A DNA stretch of 38,344 nt from a virus. Position numbers and translations under genes: made by a program. This document shows positions 6,381 to 13,862 of the stretch, piece by piece (position 1 is the first letter of the stretch; the number at the start of each line of letters is the position of its first letter). Below the pieces are notes generated by a model that ran no database searches, had not been told where the DNA came from, and saw nothing but the letters and a program-made list of their open reading frames with translations. The stretch lies in the IMG/VR virus record IMGVR_UViG_3300025117_000146, positions 1-38,344 of that record. The stretch is one strand, 5' to 3'.

Positions 6381-7442
6381 TTATTCCTCCTCTCCACGCG
6401 CGGCGCGGACGTAGTCGATGGACAGGTCCTTGCCGTCTGCGGCAGCCACCACCTTGCCCTGCTGGAGGTCCTCGAATAAGATGCGGATCCGGCCTGGTTC
6501 GCGCGCCATAGCGGCGAGGTATTTCAGGTGACGCGAGGGTTCGCGCAGCTTGAAGGCGCGCGCGATGGCGAGGACATCTTCGTCCGGCGGGTATTCGTCG
6601 AGGCGCAGAAAATTTCTGCGCCCGCCGGCGCGGCCCTCGAATTGCTCGAAGTAGCCCTTGGTCATCCCTTGGGTGAGGATTTTCGCTCCCTCGAAAGTGA
6701 ATGTGAGGATGACGCAACACCCCGTGTCCTCCTGCAGTTTCTGCAGATACGAGAACACCGGCTGATCCTCATGATCACGGCGGCAGAGGCGCTGGGTGTT
6801 CTCGACAATGATGGTGCGGGTCTCATCCAGGGAATCGCGGATGCGCTGGCGTCGTCGCTCGCTGCTGAGTGTAGCCGATCCGCCGTAGGCCGCGCAGAGG
6901 TCGATATGGAACTGGGTAATACTTGGACGCTCTGGCGCCTCGATCCGCACTACGCTGCAGTGGTTGTGGCGACGTTGGTACTCGCGGCAGCATGCTGTCT
7001 TTTGGGTGCCCGTGTATCCGTAGATCACACCGAACCGGTTGACCCGCTGTGGGGCGCGCTTCTCATCGATGAACCCCTCGATCCTCTGCCAGGTGCTGGT
7101 CTCCACAAACGGCACCTTGCCGCGCAGCTCCTCGACCCGGACCTGCTGCCGCAGCGCGGTGACGCTCTCCAGGAACTTCTCTTGGCTGAGGATGGGGTGT
7201 GGGAGCAGCTCACCGTCTTTGCCCTTCTGCCAGCGGTCCGAGAAGATGCGTGTCCATGTGGTCACGTCGTGGTAGACGCCCACCTTGCGGAATGCCTCGA
7301 CCGCGATATTGCAATCACGCGAGCAATGCTCACGCACGAAACAACCGAGCCACAAGAAGGGCTCGCGCATCGGCTCGGGCAATGTCCCCGCGATGGTGTC
7401 CAGCCGTGGGACATCCAAACGGATTGTGTGGTCTTCTCTCAA
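6381..7442 (-). CDS. MuB-like AAA+ ATPase, transposition target protein
   Basis: 353 residues. The start is a TTG at 7442, 4-5 bases after a perfect AGGAGGAG. Residues 1-110 are an N-terminal region; residues 135-300 are an AAA+ core in the MuB/TnsC style with the P-loop at 142-149 (GYTGTQKT), a Walker B strand at 210-215 (TIIVEN) and a sensor strand GCCVILTFTF (241-250). MuB proteins form ATP-dependent filaments on DNA, choose target sites and activate the transposase; the gene sits directly downstream of the transposase, as in Mu. Oddities: the usual GxGK[ST] glycine is Q147, and the Walker B DE pair reads EN. Hydrolysis may therefore be weak, or this lineage may use variant motifs. Confidence 0.8.
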   Translation of the reverse strand: MREDHTIRLDVPRLDTIAGTLPEPMREPFLWLGCFVREHCSRDCNIAVEAFRKVGVYHDVTTWTRIFSDRWQKGKDGELLPHPILSQEKFLESVTALRQQVRVEELRGKVPFVETSTWQRIEGFIDEKRAPQRVNRFGVIYGYTGTQKTACCREYQRRHNHCSVVRIEAPERPSITQFHIDLCAAYGGSATLSSERRRQRIRDSLDETRTIIVENTQRLCRRDHEDQPVFSYLQKLQEDTGCCVILTFTFEGAKILTQGMTKGYFEQFEGRAGGRRNFLRLDEYPPDEDVLAIARAFKLREPSRHLKYLAAMAREPGRIRILFEDLQQGKVVAAADGKDLSIDYVRAARGEEE

Positions 7443-7468
7443 TTTCTCCTCCTGATGGGTTAATGTGC

Positions 7469-9583
7469 TTAATGGTTATGGGACAGATCTGACATGGATT
7501 GCTGATCCAGAGCCGCGCGGGCGCGGGCCAGACGATCGAGACGGATGCTCAGCGTGGACCGTGCCGGCGCATGCTGCTCGATGGGCGACACGACTGATGG
7601 TCGCGCCATTGTTTCTGTGTTCGGAATGCCGCTTTCCGTGCGGACACGCGCGGCGCGCCCGCGGCCATCGCGCAGGTCGCTCACGCTGTGGGTGACCCTG
7701 CCCGTGGGTGAGTACGTGCGCAGCTCGCGGCGGAGCGCAGCCAGCGCGCTCTTGCGCACGCCGCCCGCATCCGGCGCCGTGTGCTGCCCCAGCCCGAGCT
7801 GCGCGCGCGCGTAGGCGGGCAGACCGGTATCGAGGATGGTAGCGCGGCAGATGACATCCCCCGGCTTGTGGTCACCGAATGTATTGACGCAGACGATGGT
7901 GGCTGAGCAGTCCTGCGCGAGCGGGTCAAAATAGAGCCGCACGAGACGGCCATTCCAGCGCCACAAAACTTCGTGCTCGAAATAGTAGGGGACACTCGAG
8001 TCACTGAAGAGCGACACCTTCCCTCCCACCGTCGCGCCGCGTACGGTCCACTCGCGGACGAGCGGGGCGCAGAGGTACTCGAGCTCGTCGGGCAGCGGTC
8101 GCCAGAGGCCGTCGGCATGCGTCTGTTGGAGCCGCTCGCCTGGGACCCACGAGCCGTATCGGCTCTTGATGGTGTCCGAATTATGCAGCCCGATCGCGGC
8201 GTCGATAGCGTTGAGGGTCTCGGTGAGCGAGGGGAAAAAATTGCGCGGATCTTTGTGCCCAGCCTGGCAGGCCTGGTACAGGATACCCTCGCGCTCCATC
8301 TCGCCTCGGTACCTGCCGACCTGGCCCGGAGCGAGCGAGAGGTAAGTCCAGAGCTTGGCGAACCCGCCCTCGACATAAGGCTTACCGCTGGGCTGGTAGA
8401 CCGTGGTGAGCTCGACGCCCAGGCGGGTCAAGAGCTCGGTGACGTGCTGCGATTCCCATGTCCCGCGCTCGAACCGGAATGTGTGCGGCAGCCCATGTCC
8501 CTGCCCGACACTCCAGATGACTTGCCGCACATCCTCGTTATTGTAGCTGCCGCGCTGCCGGCAGATGAGAGCCGAAGATAAATACGCCTGGCTCCACCCG
8601 CACTCGATCGCGGGCAGAAATTGGGCGCGCATGAGCTTGACTCCATACTTATCGCTGCACTTGTCTCCCCCCATCTCCCACGGTATCCAGCAGCCGAAAT
8701 TGAGCGTACCGTCGTCGCTCTCGACCACGAGCCGGCGCTGGATCTTATCGTCCGCAAACGCCCCGTATGTGCCGGCGAAATTCTCGTGCGCCGCCATGGC
8801 GGGCCGGCGGGCGGCGGCGAAATGTGTGGGGGTGATGCGCTGGAGGATGCGCTTGATCTGGGGGTGGATGCGGCTCGCGTCCACCCATGTCACCAGCACA
8901 GCGCGCAGCTCCTCGCGCGTATCGGGATCCAGGGTGAACAGTTTTTGCGCTGCCAGCATGCTGCCGGCGTCTGCGGCACGGTTGCTCTGGAGGTAGAGCC
9001 GGCGGAGCCGCTCCACCTCGGCCGGGTGGAGCCGGAATGTTGGCGTGCGACCGCAGAGGTGGTAATCATCCCGGAGGCCATCGAGGCCGGCGGTCGAGAC
9101 GGCGGTCTCGATGCGGCTGAGGGTGGCGATGCTGACCTCGAGGACTCGAGCGGCGTGATCGAGTGTGACGGGGTGCTGGAGCGGGTGGGGCCAGGGGACG
9201 GAGCCAGCACGCGCCTGTGGCGCGGTCCAGCCGCGGAGGGCGGCCAGGCGCTGCCAGAGGTGGAGTCTGGCCGCGAAGCGGAGGGCTTGCGATTGGGTAA
9301 GGGACGTGGCGCTCGACGCTCGTTCCTCGACGCTCGATTCTGCCGCGCTGGCGCACGGTATTTCCTCCTTGGGAGATGTGTCAAAACTACGTGTTTTAGA
9401 ATTAGCCAGCACCGTACGCGGATAGGGAGCGACGGCGGAATCGAGGGGCGAGGGACGATGGGGGGAGAAAGCAGGAGCAGGGGGGAAAGTGGGAAGGGGG
9501 GAAGAGGGGACTTCCGGCAAGGTGCTGGAAGCACGGTCGGCGGTCGCAACCGGCAGAGAAGGGGGGGCAGGTGAGAGTGTCAT
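7469..9583 (-). CDS. Mu A-like DDE transposase
   Basis: 704 residues from MTLSPAPPSLPV; the ATG at 9583 overlaps the upstream stop (ATGA), so the longer 758-residue frame is rejected. Residues 1-95 are a Ser/Pro-rich tail. Residues 97-260 hold helical DNA-binding parts (LDHAARVLEVSIATLSRIET at 141-160 is HTH-like). The catalytic rve/RNase H-like core spans about 285-480: VVESDDG (D290/D291), GLPHTFRFERGTW (E372 where the second acid of the triad is expected) and PYVEGGFAKLW (E405). A beta-rich Mu-transpos_C-type domain (about 495-570) follows, then a basic tail. It should cut and join phage ends during integration and replicative transposition. If my alignment is right the second catalytic residue is Glu, not Asp. 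Confidence 0.85.
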   Translation of the reverse strand: MTLSPAPPSLPVATADRASSTLPEVPSSPLPTFPPAPAFSPHRPSPLDSAVAPYPRTVLANSKTRSFDTSPKEEIPCASAAESSVEERASSATSLTQSQALRFAARLHLWQRLAALRGWTAPQARAGSVPWPHPLQHPVTLDHAARVLEVSIATLSRIETAVSTAGLDGLRDDYHLCGRTPTFRLHPAEVERLRRLYLQSNRAADAGSMLAAQKLFTLDPDTREELRAVLVTWVDASRIHPQIKRILQRITPTHFAAARRPAMAAHENFAGTYGAFADDKIQRRLVVESDDGTLNFGCWIPWEMGGDKCSDKYGVKLMRAQFLPAIECGWSQAYLSSALICRQRGSYNNEDVRQVIWSVGQGHGLPHTFRFERGTWESQHVTELLTRLGVELTTVYQPSGKPYVEGGFAKLWTYLSLAPGQVGRYRGEMEREGILYQACQAGHKDPRNFFPSLTETLNAIDAAIGLHNSDTIKSRYGSWVPGERLQQTHADGLWRPLPDELEYLCAPLVREWTVRGATVGGKVSLFSDSSVPYYFEHEVLWRWNGRLVRLYFDPLAQDCSATIVCVNTFGDHKPGDVICRATILDTGLPAYARAQLGLGQHTAPDAGGVRKSALAALRRELRTYSPTGRVTHSVSDLRDGRGRAARVRTESGIPNTETMARPSVVSPIEQHAPARSTLSIRLDRLARARAALDQQSMSDLSHNH

Positions 9584-9801
9584 GGTTTGCCTGGGAGTTT
9601 GGTGCCGGCCAGATCGAGTAAACGGCGGATGGCGGCGGGGCGGGTGATGTAATCGCCGTGAGCGAGAGCTTCCTTGACCTCCTGTGGAGCTGCTTGATAA
9701 CAGAACCGGCAGACGATCTGGCACCGGTCTTTGGGCTGGCCGCAACGGCAGACTTCGGCGCGGTCCTGGGCGAAAGCCATTTTGAGCTGCTTAGCCTTCA
9801 T
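9580..9801 (-). CDS. Small zinc-finger-like protein
   Basis: 73 residues. A cysteine cluster (VCRCGQPKDRCQIVCRFCY, residues 17-35) could hold one zinc ion; the rest is helical (VKEALAHGDYITRPAAIRRL). A start at the internal M (residue 8) is also possible. The stop overlaps the transposase ATG (ATGA), so the two are translated together. This points to a role in transposition or its control, but no family is recognised. Confidence 0.6.
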   Translation of the reverse strand: MKAKQLKMAFAQDRAEVCRCGQPKDRCQIVCRFCYQAAPQEVKEALAHGDYITRPAAIRRLLDLAGTKLPGKP

Positions 9802-9841
9802 CTTCCTGCGCCCATTCGCTGAAGGTGTTTTGTTCGCTCAT
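9791..9841 (-). CDS. 16-codon leader-type ORF
   Basis: ATG at 9841 overlaps the ParB-like stop (ATGA) and the frame ends TAA at 9791-9793, just inside the next gene's start region. Product MSEQNTFSEWAQEDEG. It may only carry ribosomes from the ParB gene to the zinc-finger gene (translational relay), since GGAAG lies in it just ahead of the next ATG. A spurious frame is also possible. Confidence 0.3.
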   Translation of the reverse strand: MSEQNTFSEWAQEDEG

Positions 9842-10815
9842 ATTCTTTCGTGTGTTTCGCGGGTGGCTATTTTCTGGCGCCGAGCGGTTTCTTTCCGGAT
9901 CAACCGGGTGATCCTCCCCAGCAAATCCTCGGGGAGTTTCTCGAGTACGGGGCGTACCGACTCGAGCGCTTCGAGCCGTGTTTCGTCATTCCACCCCCCC
10001 CAATATTTGGCGCGCGTCGAGAAGTCGCGGAACACGCGGGCGAAGAGCCGCACTTGCTCCTCGGTTTTGGCGGGCTTACCGCCTCCGTGCTTCTGCCCTC
10101 CCGCCTCCTTGCGCTCCTGGTCGAGGATCTGCTTGATCCCGGCCAGTGCCGCGCCCAGGGAATAAGGTCGTGACCCCGTCGCGTCCTCGGGATCTTCGAC
10201 CATGAGGATGCGCGGCTCAAAAAACTCACGCAGTGTGACGTCCTCCGAGGTGTGTCCGGAGCGGTCCGTGATGGGCCGTTTGGTGGGATCGCGGAAAAAT
10301 TCGTGCAATTCGTGCGACTGCTGCAGAACCCTATGCGAGACACCTATTTGCGTCGCTAAATCAGACAAGGATTCCCCGCTGCGCACTGAGTGCGCATCGG
10401 GAGGTTTCGCCCCCCGTTTGAGGTTAGCGAGCCGCCGCGATTCCGCCTCGCAGAAGGCATCCTGCAGGAGCGGCTCGGCCAGGTATGCCAGCTGCGATTT
10501 CGTTAGGTTGCGGCGCAAGGCGAGCTCCCGGAGGATGATTGTCGCGATTTCGTCATCGCCGATAACCTGGCATGGGACGGTGGGCAGCCCGAGAGCTTTG
10601 GCGGCGAGGCGACGAGTCTCACCGTCCACGATGAGATCATCCGCAGTGATGAGAAGCGGGTGACGGATACCATGCTCCTGTACATCTCGCTTGAATCCGG
10701 CCCATTCCGGCGAGTCGGGGCTCCACCGAGGCATGGGCTTGACGAGTGGGTGTGGGCGCAGCTGCGCGGGGTCGCGTGTTTCAATGCTGGTAGTCGTCAT
10801 GGGGGGAGTAATCAT
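9838..10815 (-). CDS. ParB/Srx-fold nuclease-like DNA-binding protein
   Basis: 325 residues; the ATG at 10815 overlaps the upstream stop (ATGA). Residues 13-90 fit the ParB N-terminal fold: PAQLRPHPL, then HGIRHPLLITADDLIVDGET (including the characteristic V-D-G-x-x-R-x-x-A) and KALGLPTVPCQVI. Residues 95-165 contain helices and an HTH-like part (LSDLATQIGVSHRVLQQSHE). The C-terminal half is helical and has no partner ParA nearby, so a plasmid-type partition role is not supported. In transposable phages such proteins may bind DNA or regulate genes. The last residues (TRETHERI) are encoded by the TTTCGCGGG/TTTCGTGTG repeat at 9846-9863. Confidence 0.75.
   Translation of the reverse strand: MITPPMTTTSIETRDPAQLRPHPLVKPMPRWSPDSPEWAGFKRDVQEHGIRHPLLITADDLIVDGETRRLAAKALGLPTVPCQVIGDDEIATIILRELALRRNLTKSQLAYLAEPLLQDAFCEAESRRLANLKRGAKPPDAHSVRSGESLSDLATQIGVSHRVLQQSHELHEFFRDPTKRPITDRSGHTSEDVTLREFFEPRILMVEDPEDATGSRPYSLGAALAGIKQILDQERKEAGGQKHGGGKPAKTEEQVRLFARVFRDFSTRAKYWGGWNDETRLEALESVRPVLEKLPEDLLGRITRLIRKETARRQKIATRETHERI
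9846..9863. repeat. TTTCGCGKG repeat, ParB 3' end copy
   Basis: Two 9-mers, TTTCGTGTG and TTTCGCGGG, back to back. On the minus strand they encode the C-terminal residues of the ParB-like protein. The same unit recurs at 16474, 20214, 20866, 22508, 24757 and 30037. Confidence 0.8.
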
Positions 10816-11282
10816 GTGATCCTGCGGTATGTGAGGAAATTCTCGATGCTATCCCGTGTTACGCGGGCGTAACCGCCGGGGGCGCGTCGTCCGGCGGTGA
10901 TGGCTGTGATGCATCCCCCGGCGATCAGCGTATAGACATGGTACTGAGAGCAGCAGAACATCCGCTGCAGCTCGGTCGATTTGATCTCTGCCAGCGAGTG
11001 CGGGAAGAGCGCGGAGATAGCACACTCTGGCTGGCCCGCACCGGTCCGATCGCTGAGCCATCCCAGCAGGCTCTCCCGCCAAATGCGGATCTCGCGCCGT
11101 TCCGCGCTCGGTGCGCGGATGTCCCACGCCCAGGCGATCTGCCCGCTCTGGACCAGCTCCAGAGCGTCATCCTCGTGGAGATCCCCGAGCGTCATCAGCA
11201 CCTCTACCGGCACCAGCGGTCGCGCCGCCGGGATGAGCAGGCCGCACTGGCCAAAAGTGAGCTGAGCGGTCATGGTGGTCAT
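10812..11282 (-). CDS. Excisionase-type HTH DNA-binding protein
   Basis: 156 residues from MTTMTAQLTFGQCG; the ATG at 11282 overlaps the upstream stop (ATGA), so the 13 extra N-terminal residues of the longer frame are rejected. The C-terminal ~50 residues (LQRMFCCSQYHVYTLIAGGC followed by ITAITAGRRAPGGYARVTRD) fit an HTH_17/MerR-like wing pattern of excisionases and helper DNA-binding proteins. The N-terminal part (VEVLMTLGDLHEDDALELVQ...) is a second small domain not recognised. It lies between the regulator genes and the ParB-like gene, so a role in controlling early expression or transposition is likely but unproven. Confidence 0.6.
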   Translation of the reverse strand: MTTMTAQLTFGQCGLLIPAARPLVPVEVLMTLGDLHEDDALELVQSGQIAWAWDIRAPSAERREIRIWRESLLGWLSDRTGAGQPECAISALFPHSLAEIKSTELQRMFCCSQYHVYTLIAGGCITAITAGRRAPGGYARVTRDSIENFLTYRRIT

Positions 11283-11509
11283 GGTTGATGCGTGGGAAGA
11301 GAGCCGCCGCCTGTGGCGCATTGGATGCGCGTTTCCTCTTCAGCCTCCTGGCAGCGCTGCAGGAGGGCTATGACATGGTCCACCCATCGGGCTTTGGACC
11401 TGTGCGCCTCGGCATCCATGGCGCCCACGAAACGTGCGAAGAGCGAAGCCATATTCCGCTCGGCTTGGGCGCGAGCGAAGATCGCCTCTAGTCGGGCTCG
11501 ATTGCTCAT
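11279..11509 (-). CDS. Small helical protein, hypothetical
   Basis: 76 residues from MSNRARLEAIFARAQAERNM. The ATG at 11509 overlaps the upstream stop (TGATG). Nearly the whole length is predicted helix (FARFVGAMDAEAHRSKARWV, then VIALLQRCQEAEEETR), which could form a coiled coil. Family unknown. Coupled on both sides. Confidence 0.55.
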   Translation of the reverse strand: MSNRARLEAIFARAQAERNMASLFARFVGAMDAEAHRSKARWVDHVIALLQRCQEAEEETRIQCATGGGSLPTHQP

Positions 11510-11829
11510 CACGCCATCCCCTCTCTGCGCGCGCCCGCGCGGACACCGGTGGGCCGGCGCATCTGCAGATCCTCGCCCCCCATCGTGAGCCAGAGCGCGC
11601 AGCCCATGGCCACCAACAGGGTGATACCCTTGCGCCGCCGCCGCGCCTCGATGATGGCCTTGGCTAATTCCGGACGATCCAACGCCAGCCCGCGCACGAA
11701 ATAATGGCGAATAAATCCGCCCACAGATTGATCCGACTCGAATGCGGCCCGCCCGAGCAGCCGCCGCTCCTCCTCCGACATGTTGACCGGGAAATTGATC
11801 ATCCCCGGCAAAAGACAATTACTTGGCAT
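11509..11829 (-). CDS. Ribbon-helix-helix-like protein with a membrane segment
   Basis: 106 residues. GGAGGAGAAAC directly precedes the ATG at 11829, a very strong start that overlaps the end of the upstream RHH gene by eleven bases. Residues 10-48 look like a ribbon-helix-helix unit (MINFPVNMSEEERRLLGRAA then SVGGFIRHYFVRGL), with the N-terminal strand INFPVNM as the DNA-contacting ribbon. Residues 69-84 (GITLLVAMGCALWLTM) are hydrophobic enough for one membrane helix. A membrane-linked RHH regulator is unusual; it could also be a small membrane protein with a chance RHH-like helix pair. Confidence 0.55.
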   Translation of the reverse strand: MPSNCLLPGMINFPVNMSEEERRLLGRAAFESDQSVGGFIRHYFVRGLALDRPELAKAIIEARRRRKGITLLVAMGCALWLTMGGEDLQMRRPTGVRAGARREGMA

Positions 11830-11971
11830 GTTTCTCCTCCCGTTCTGCTAACCACATTCGGACCGCGTCTTCGGCTACCTGCCACAACTTGCGTTGCTGG
11901 CGCGCCGCGGCTGCTTTGAGCCGGGCGTGCAGCCGACTGTCCTTGATGACCAGCAAATTTTGTTTACTCAT
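11819..11971 (-). CDS. Short RHH/CopG-like regulator, first gene of the leftward operon
   Basis: 50 residues from MSKQNLLVIKDSRLHARLKA. A CopG/Arc-type plan: a short strand (NLLVIKDS) then two helices (RLHARLKAAAARQQRKLWQV and AEDAVRMWLAE). The ATG at 11971 lies about 20 bases after the promoter -10 box at 11991-11996; upstream ATGs fall in or before that box and cannot be used from this promoter. The inverted repeat TTAAC-ACTAA-GTTAA (11971-11985) covers the start region, suggesting autoregulation. It holds the position of Mu ner, the early-operon repressor. Confidence 0.6.
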   Translation of the reverse strand: MSKQNLLVIKDSRLHARLKAAAARQQRKLWQVAEDAVRMWLAEREEKHAK

Positions 11972-11988
11972 TAACACTAAGTTAACCG
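11971..11988. promoter_or_regulatory. Candidate operator over the early start
   Basis: TTAAC-ACTAA-GTTAA (11971-11985) is a perfect inverted repeat with 5-base arms, and CTAAG-TTAACCG (11977-11988) matches CTAAGG-TTTAACCG at 12057-12070 on the other side of the control region. It lies between the -10 box and the first codon, where a repressor could block the leftward promoter. Confidence 0.45.
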
Positions 11989-11990
11989 CA

Positions 11991-12018
11991 ATCATAGTGA
12001 GTCTTACTAAGGCGTCAA
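11991..12018 (-). promoter_or_regulatory. Leftward early promoter
   Basis: On the minus strand TTGACG (12018-12013), a 16-base spacer and TATGAT (11996-11991) form a good sigma70-type promoter pointing to the RHH gene at 11971. The leader would be about a dozen bases. It likely drives the whole leftward operon. Confidence 0.65.
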
Positions 12019-12019
12019 C

Positions 12020-12070
12020 ACGAAAATAAAAAAATATATTTTCAGGGAGAAATTTGCTAAGGTTTAACCG
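12020..12070 (+). promoter_or_regulatory. AT-rich control region and possible rightward promoter
   Basis: An A/T block (12021-12042) holds a TATATT box at 12035-12040 with no good -35 partner, then CTAAGG-TTTAACCG (12057-12070) directly abutting the ATG at 12071. The second box could be both ribosome site (AAGG) and operator. A rightward promoter needing an activator would fit. Confidence 0.35.
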
Positions 12071-12517
12071 ATGGGAAGAATTGGCGGCAAAACTGAAAAT
12101 CTGACACTGAACCGGCTCCGCGATGAGGTGGAGGTGATTCGGGAAATTGTCCGTGGCAAAAAAACTGTCAGCACATTCGTGTGGGAAACGTTTATGGCGG
12201 GACTCCGGTTTACCCACCCCGAAGCTGTGCAGAGGATCGAGCGGTACCGTATCGAGTATGACCTTGAAAAACGGCACGAGAGGATCCGTATGCAGGCTGA
12301 AAAGAAGGGCGCTTCATATGCCAGCCCTAACTTAGGGGCGGCTTTTCCGGGTGGTACAGCGGGGGAGGGCAGTCAGATTTCTCCAATCGAAGAAAGAGCG
12401 AGGACAGCCGCAGCTGCTTTGCCCATTGCTCAAAAATACAGGCCAAAAGCTCCCGCTCATCCGCATTCATCGGGGCAGCGACCGACTCCAAAGCAGCATC
12501 AAAAACGATCTTCATAA
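12071..12517 (+). CDS. RHH-like regulator candidate, divergent from the early operon
   Basis: 148 residues. Residues 5-75 look like a structured, charged alpha-helical domain (LTLNRLRDEVEVIREIVRGK, KTVSTFVWETFMAGLRFTHP, EAVQRIERYRIEYDLEKRHE), in line with an Arc/MetJ-type or other small DNA-binding fold. The last ~65 residues are low-complexity, rich in Ala, Pro, Gln and basic residues. It is transcribed away from the early operon across a control region with shared boxes, the usual place of a lysogeny repressor. The assignment is from position and composition only. An opposite-strand ORF (12327-12515) overlaps the low-complexity tail. Confidence 0.5.
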   Translation: MGRIGGKTENLTLNRLRDEVEVIREIVRGKKTVSTFVWETFMAGLRFTHPEAVQRIERYRIEYDLEKRHERIRMQAEKKGASYASPNLGAAFPGGTAGEGSQISPIEERARTAAAALPIAQKYRPKAPAHPHSSGQRPTPKQHQKRSS

Positions 12518-12587
12518 AGCAAGAACACTTGAATATCAAAGGATTGCATTTAAGCACTTTGACCTGCGTCAAGCATAGGAAAACCTC

Positions 12588-13286
12588 ATGGACAAACGGC
12601 GAAGATTATTAACGATCATCGCATCGCTAAGCGCGATCATCTGCTCGTTTGGGGGGCAATTATTTTGGACCGCCCCCGATCCCCGGATTGGCCTAACACA
12701 CATGATCATTTCCCATCCGCCAGGCAACAAACCCGACTTGGTTTTTGCCCGCGCCAGCCCCCCAAGCAATTTTGTGGGCGTGGCTCGTTGGCAATTCACG
12801 ACGAATTTCAACCGATGGATTGATGCCGATCATCGGGTGATCTTTGCCGCGAAAGCCAATGCAACGGTCTCTCTGCGATTGCCGAACTCATCCGTACCGA
12901 CCACTCTCTTCGCCAATGAATTTTTTCGGGTCATTTGGGATCGTCGCACGCTTGCCATGGCAACAAACTGGAACATTATTGGTGTCGCTGGAAATCGGAT
13001 ATGGGAATGCACTCCACAGGTGTTTGTGATAGGAGATGACGTTGCCGCACTGCTCAAGGTGCGGGTAGTTGTGAAGCCAGTGCAGTTGGCTGATAATCCT
13101 CCCACATTTGAGGACACGAATGGGCGATTGGCTATCGAAATCGATAACAGTCAGGTAAAAACTGAGCGGATGCATCTCGGCGCACCGGGATATCTTATTG
13201 AAAGAAATTACGAATTTGTTTTGGCACCCTCATATCACAAAACCCAATTCATTGTGGTGCGTGCTGAATTTTACGAGGATTTATGA
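12588..13286 (+). CDS. Secreted protein of unknown function, moron candidate
   Basis: 232 residues. The N-terminus is a classic signal peptide (MDKRR, then LLTIIASLSAIICSFGGQLF). The mature part is beta-rich with many aromatic residues (FTTNFNRWIDADHRVIFAA; LIERNYEFVLAPSYHKTQFI). AGGAAAACCTC precedes the ATG. The gene is visibly less GC-rich than its neighbours, suggesting recent arrival. Lying between the divergent control region and a terminator, and exported, it could be a lysogenic-conversion or exclusion protein; no family is recognised and this role is inference. The last codons overlap the next gene (ATGA). Confidence 0.6.
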   Translation: MDKRRRLLTIIASLSAIICSFGGQLFWTAPDPRIGLTHMIISHPPGNKPDLVFARASPPSNFVGVARWQFTTNFNRWIDADHRVIFAAKANATVSLRLPNSSVPTTLFANEFFRVIWDRRTLAMATNWNIIGVAGNRIWECTPQVFVIGDDVAALLKVRVVVKPVQLADNPPTFEDTNGRLAIEIDNSQVKTERMHLGAPGYLIERNYEFVLAPSYHKTQFIVVRAEFYEDL

Positions 13287-13753
13287 AATGCCGATGCAAC
13301 AATTGTCCGGCGGAGATTGAGTTCGAGCAGGGGCGGGCGGGTGAGACCGTAGCTTGCCCCGAGTGTGGTATGGACACCGTTCTTTATGTGCCATCCGGCG
13401 TCGGGGGTGGTGTTGTGCGTCGAAACCAATCGACATCGGTTCCACCGGTAGTGCTGCCAGAGGTCCTTTCTCCCGCACCCGTCGCGTCGGCGCGCACACT
13501 CGTCCTGGAGGTGATCCAGCCCGGAGGCTCAGCGCGGATCGAGCGCGCTCGGCGTACGAACCTGGGCGGCCTGGCCATCGAAGTGCTCGGGCTGTGTCTG
13601 CTGCTGTTCTGGCCGCTGGGCACGCTCGTCGGACTGATCCTCTTGGTTGCCGGGCACCAGGCGAGCAAAGCCTGGCGCTGCGGCGCCTGCCGTAATTTTG
13701 TGGCGGACAGCAAGGTGCGGATCTGCGCATCCTGCCGCGCCCACTTGCGCTGA
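13283..13753 (+). CDS. Zinc-ribbon membrane protein
   Basis: 156 residues; the ATG at 13283 overlaps the upstream stop. Residues 3-31 hold a CxC/CxxC pair cluster (KCRCNNCPAEIEFEQ... ACPECG), a zinc ribbon of a type often seen at the N-terminus of hypothetical proteins in Verrucomicrobiota and Planctomycetota (recall). Residues about 95-125 are hydrophobic (LGGLAIEVLGLCLLLFWPLG then TLVGLILLVAG), one or two membrane passes. The end (WRCGACRNFVADSKVRICAS) has a second CxxC...CxxC zinc ribbon. It may work with the secreted protein encoded just before it. More bacterial than phage in style, which supports the moron reading. Confidence 0.6.
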   Translation: MKCRCNNCPAEIEFEQGRAGETVACPECGMDTVLYVPSGVGGGVVRRNQSTSVPPVVLPEVLSPAPVASARTLVLEVIQPGGSARIERARRTNLGGLAIEVLGLCLLLFWPLGTLVGLILLVAGHQASKAWRCGACRNFVADSKVRICASCRAHLR

Positions 13754-13862
13754 TGTCCGATTGAGGATGGATGCGGATCAGGCGCGGTTGTTCTGCGGGC
13801 AATGGCCCGACGGGCCGCAGCCGGACTGATCGTCGAGATCAGCCCCTTACAAATGCGTTTCA

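Noticed and set aside
6528-7463. Plus-strand open frame of 311 codons over the MuB-like gene
   Set aside because: Antisense shadow of a gene with a perfect ribosome site and P-loop.
8621-9574. Plus-strand open frame of 317 codons over the transposase
   Set aside because: Antisense shadow; product is Gly/Arg/Glu low-complexity.
9838-10815. Plasmid-type partition system
   Set aside because: The ParB-like protein has no ParA partner and no parS-like repeats that I could see.
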